7,901 nucleotides of DNA, taken from NCBI GenBank assembly GCA_900765525.1, contig CAAFRY010000018.1:1-7901 (forward strand), given 5' to 3'. The notes under the pieces are model-generated. The model worked only from the letters and a program-made list of their open reading frames with translations. It ran no database searches and was not told where the DNA came from. The DNA comes from an uncultured Blautia sp. (GTDB taxonomy: Bacteria > Bacillota > Clostridia > Lachnospirales > Lachnospiraceae). A program made the translations under genes and the position numbers. Position 1 is the first letter of the stretch; every line of letters begins with the position of its first letter. Of the stretch, positions 7,064-7,901 are shown piece by piece.

Positions 7064-7901
7064 TGAAGAAAGAGTATGAACATTGGGTAGCCTTATCCTA
7101 TGCGAATAAGGATGAAGAAAAGTATCAAATAGCTACGAAAGCAGCGGCAGAACTAGAGAGTATTTTTCAGGATGGTTTTTTCTGGGACAGAAAAAATGTA
7201 GAAGAGTTATCTAAAGCAGAAGATTTTAAGGAAAAACTTAGAAAGCTTTTTGGGAGTGCAAAATATGCGGTGATTTTGTGGTCCGACAATTATATCCAGG
7301 CACCATTTGCTCAAGTGGAATTAGAAAAAATTTACGAAAAGGAAAGAGAGAATGAGGAGTGCTGCTATTATATTATTGATATAGGTGGAGATATAACAGA
7401 TACAAAATACCATAATCAATTAGATATTCATAAGGAGGGCTGGGAGAAGGAGTTAAAAGATATTATCCATAATAGAATCAAGAAAAATATTCTGAAGGAT
7501 ACTATTGCGTCTGCTAAAGAAAAAGAAGACTATGGTATCTATGTTCAGACATTAAAACGAGAAAGCAATTTAGCACAATGGCATAAAGACTATGATTGGA
7601 ATTTATTTGCCCTTCAGTATGTGGGAAAGGACGGAAAAGAAATCGCTAATACTGTTTTATGGGGAAAAACCTGGGATTACATAGAGGACAACTTTAAAAG
7701 CATCATGGAAGTTTTGCCTCAAAATGGAGAAAAGACGCTTCGTATTTGTCTGAATTGTCATTTAAGCATTGCTTTTATGTTGGGATATAGATACGGTGAT
7801 ATGGAAAAAAAGCCTTTTAAGAAAAATCTACAGCTTTATAGCGGGAATCAAGTAACTCCTTTTGATTTTAGAGGATGTACAGGAAAATATAAAAAAGAAA
7901 A
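7063..7901 (+). CDS. TIR-SAVED effector, predicted cyclic-oligonucleotide-activated NADase (3' end outside the window)
   Basis: Open from ATG 7063 through the last base of the window, giving 279 residues of an unfinished protein. Residues about 4-110 form a TIR-like domain: a first strand HWVALSYANKD (7-17), FFWDRKNVEELS (39-50), the strand YAVILWSDNYI (68-78), and PFAQVELEKI, in which E86 sits where TIR NADases have their catalytic Glu. After a helical linker, a SAVED-type sensor begins around 155, with DYDWNLFALQYVG, a VLPQNGEKTLRICLN strand and HLSIAFMLGYRYG (233-245), the typical H..lA..lG signature. Known TIR-SAVED proteins of CBASS bind cyclic tri-adenylate, polymerise and degrade NAD+. 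Here the start overlaps the last RAMP stop (TAATG), so it is translated with the CRISPR complex, and Cas10 is the likely source of the signal. GC is lower than in the RAMP genes. The cA3 ligand is inferred. Confidence 0.87.
   Translation, partial: MKKEYEHWVALSYANKDEEKYQIATKAAAELESIFQDGFFWDRKNVEELSKAEDFKEKLRKLFGSAKYAVILWSDNYIQAPFAQVELEKIYEKERENEECCYYIIDIGGDITDTKYHNQLDIHKEGWEKELKDIIHNRIKKNILKDTIASAKEKEDYGIYVQTLKRESNLAQWHKDYDWNLFALQYVGKDGKEIANTVLWGKTWDYIEDNFKSIMEVLPQNGEKTLRICLNCHLSIAFMLGYRYGDMEKKPFKKNLQLYSGNQVTPFDFRGCTGKYKKE

Noticed and set aside
1021..7083. Open frames on the minus strand, 60-116 codons long, opposite the cas genes
   Set aside because: All lie opposite well-supported plus-strand genes, show no recognisable domains and no convincing ribosome binding sites, and their Phe/Ser/Leu-rich products are what reverse complements of Lys/Glu-rich genes give.
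1..7901. CRISPR array or leader within the window
   Set aside because: No regularly spaced direct repeats of 25-40 nt were seen, and virtually all of the window is coding. The only tandem repeat is the in-frame duplication at 4129-4248, which has no spacers.
7063..7901. Reading the last gene as part of a complete CBASS system
   Set aside because: No CD-NTase or other CBASS component lies in the window, and the upstream neighbours are type III CRISPR genes with an intact Cas10 cyclase. Sequence beyond 7901 could still change this.

Overview
The window is a stretch of one tightly packed, plus-strand operon encoding a type III CRISPR-Cas effector complex, followed by a signal-responsive effector gene that runs off the right edge. 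AT-rich composition, frequent AGA/GGA codons and strong GGAGG-type ribosome binding sites suggest a Bacillota host, most likely a Clostridia/Lachnospiraceae-type bacterium. That placement is an inference from composition and style, not from a marker gene.

Layout, left to right: a 704-residue Cas10 (17-2131) with a zinc finger and an intact GGDD cyclase motif but no recognisable N-terminal HD nuclease; a small Cas7-like RAMP (2106-2744); a Csx10-type Cas5 RAMP (2735-3892); a Csm2/Cas11-like small subunit with a duplicated charged linker (3889-4425); three further Cas7/Csm3-like RAMPs with cysteine clusters (4449-5240, 5230-6090, 6068-7063); and the first 279 residues of a TIR-SAVED protein (7063 to beyond 7901). 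Every junction overlaps except a 23-nt gap at 4426-4448. No promoter, terminator, RNA gene, mobile element or CRISPR array is visible. The single gap is well under 300 bases, and nothing is left unannotated except positions 1-16.

The Csx10-type Cas5, several single-Cas7 genes with zinc-finger insertions and the order Cas7-Cas5-Cas11 point to a subtype III-D-like complex made of separate subunits. This order matches that inside the Cas7-5-11 fusion protein of the fused III-D variant. Inferred working model: Cas5, Cas7 and Cas11 subunits assemble on a crRNA and bind target RNA. Two Cas7 subunits (5230 and 6068) keep the aspartate expected for target RNA cleavage, whereas the other two (2106 and 4449) do not. 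Target binding switches on the Cas10 palm, which makes a cyclic oligoadenylate. The SAVED domain of the last gene senses it and assembles the TIR domain into an NAD+-degrading enzyme. With no HD nuclease in Cas10, this signalling arm is probably the main defensive output.

Not in the window: cas6, cas1/cas2, a CRISPR array, csx19 and any ring nuclease. They could lie on either side.
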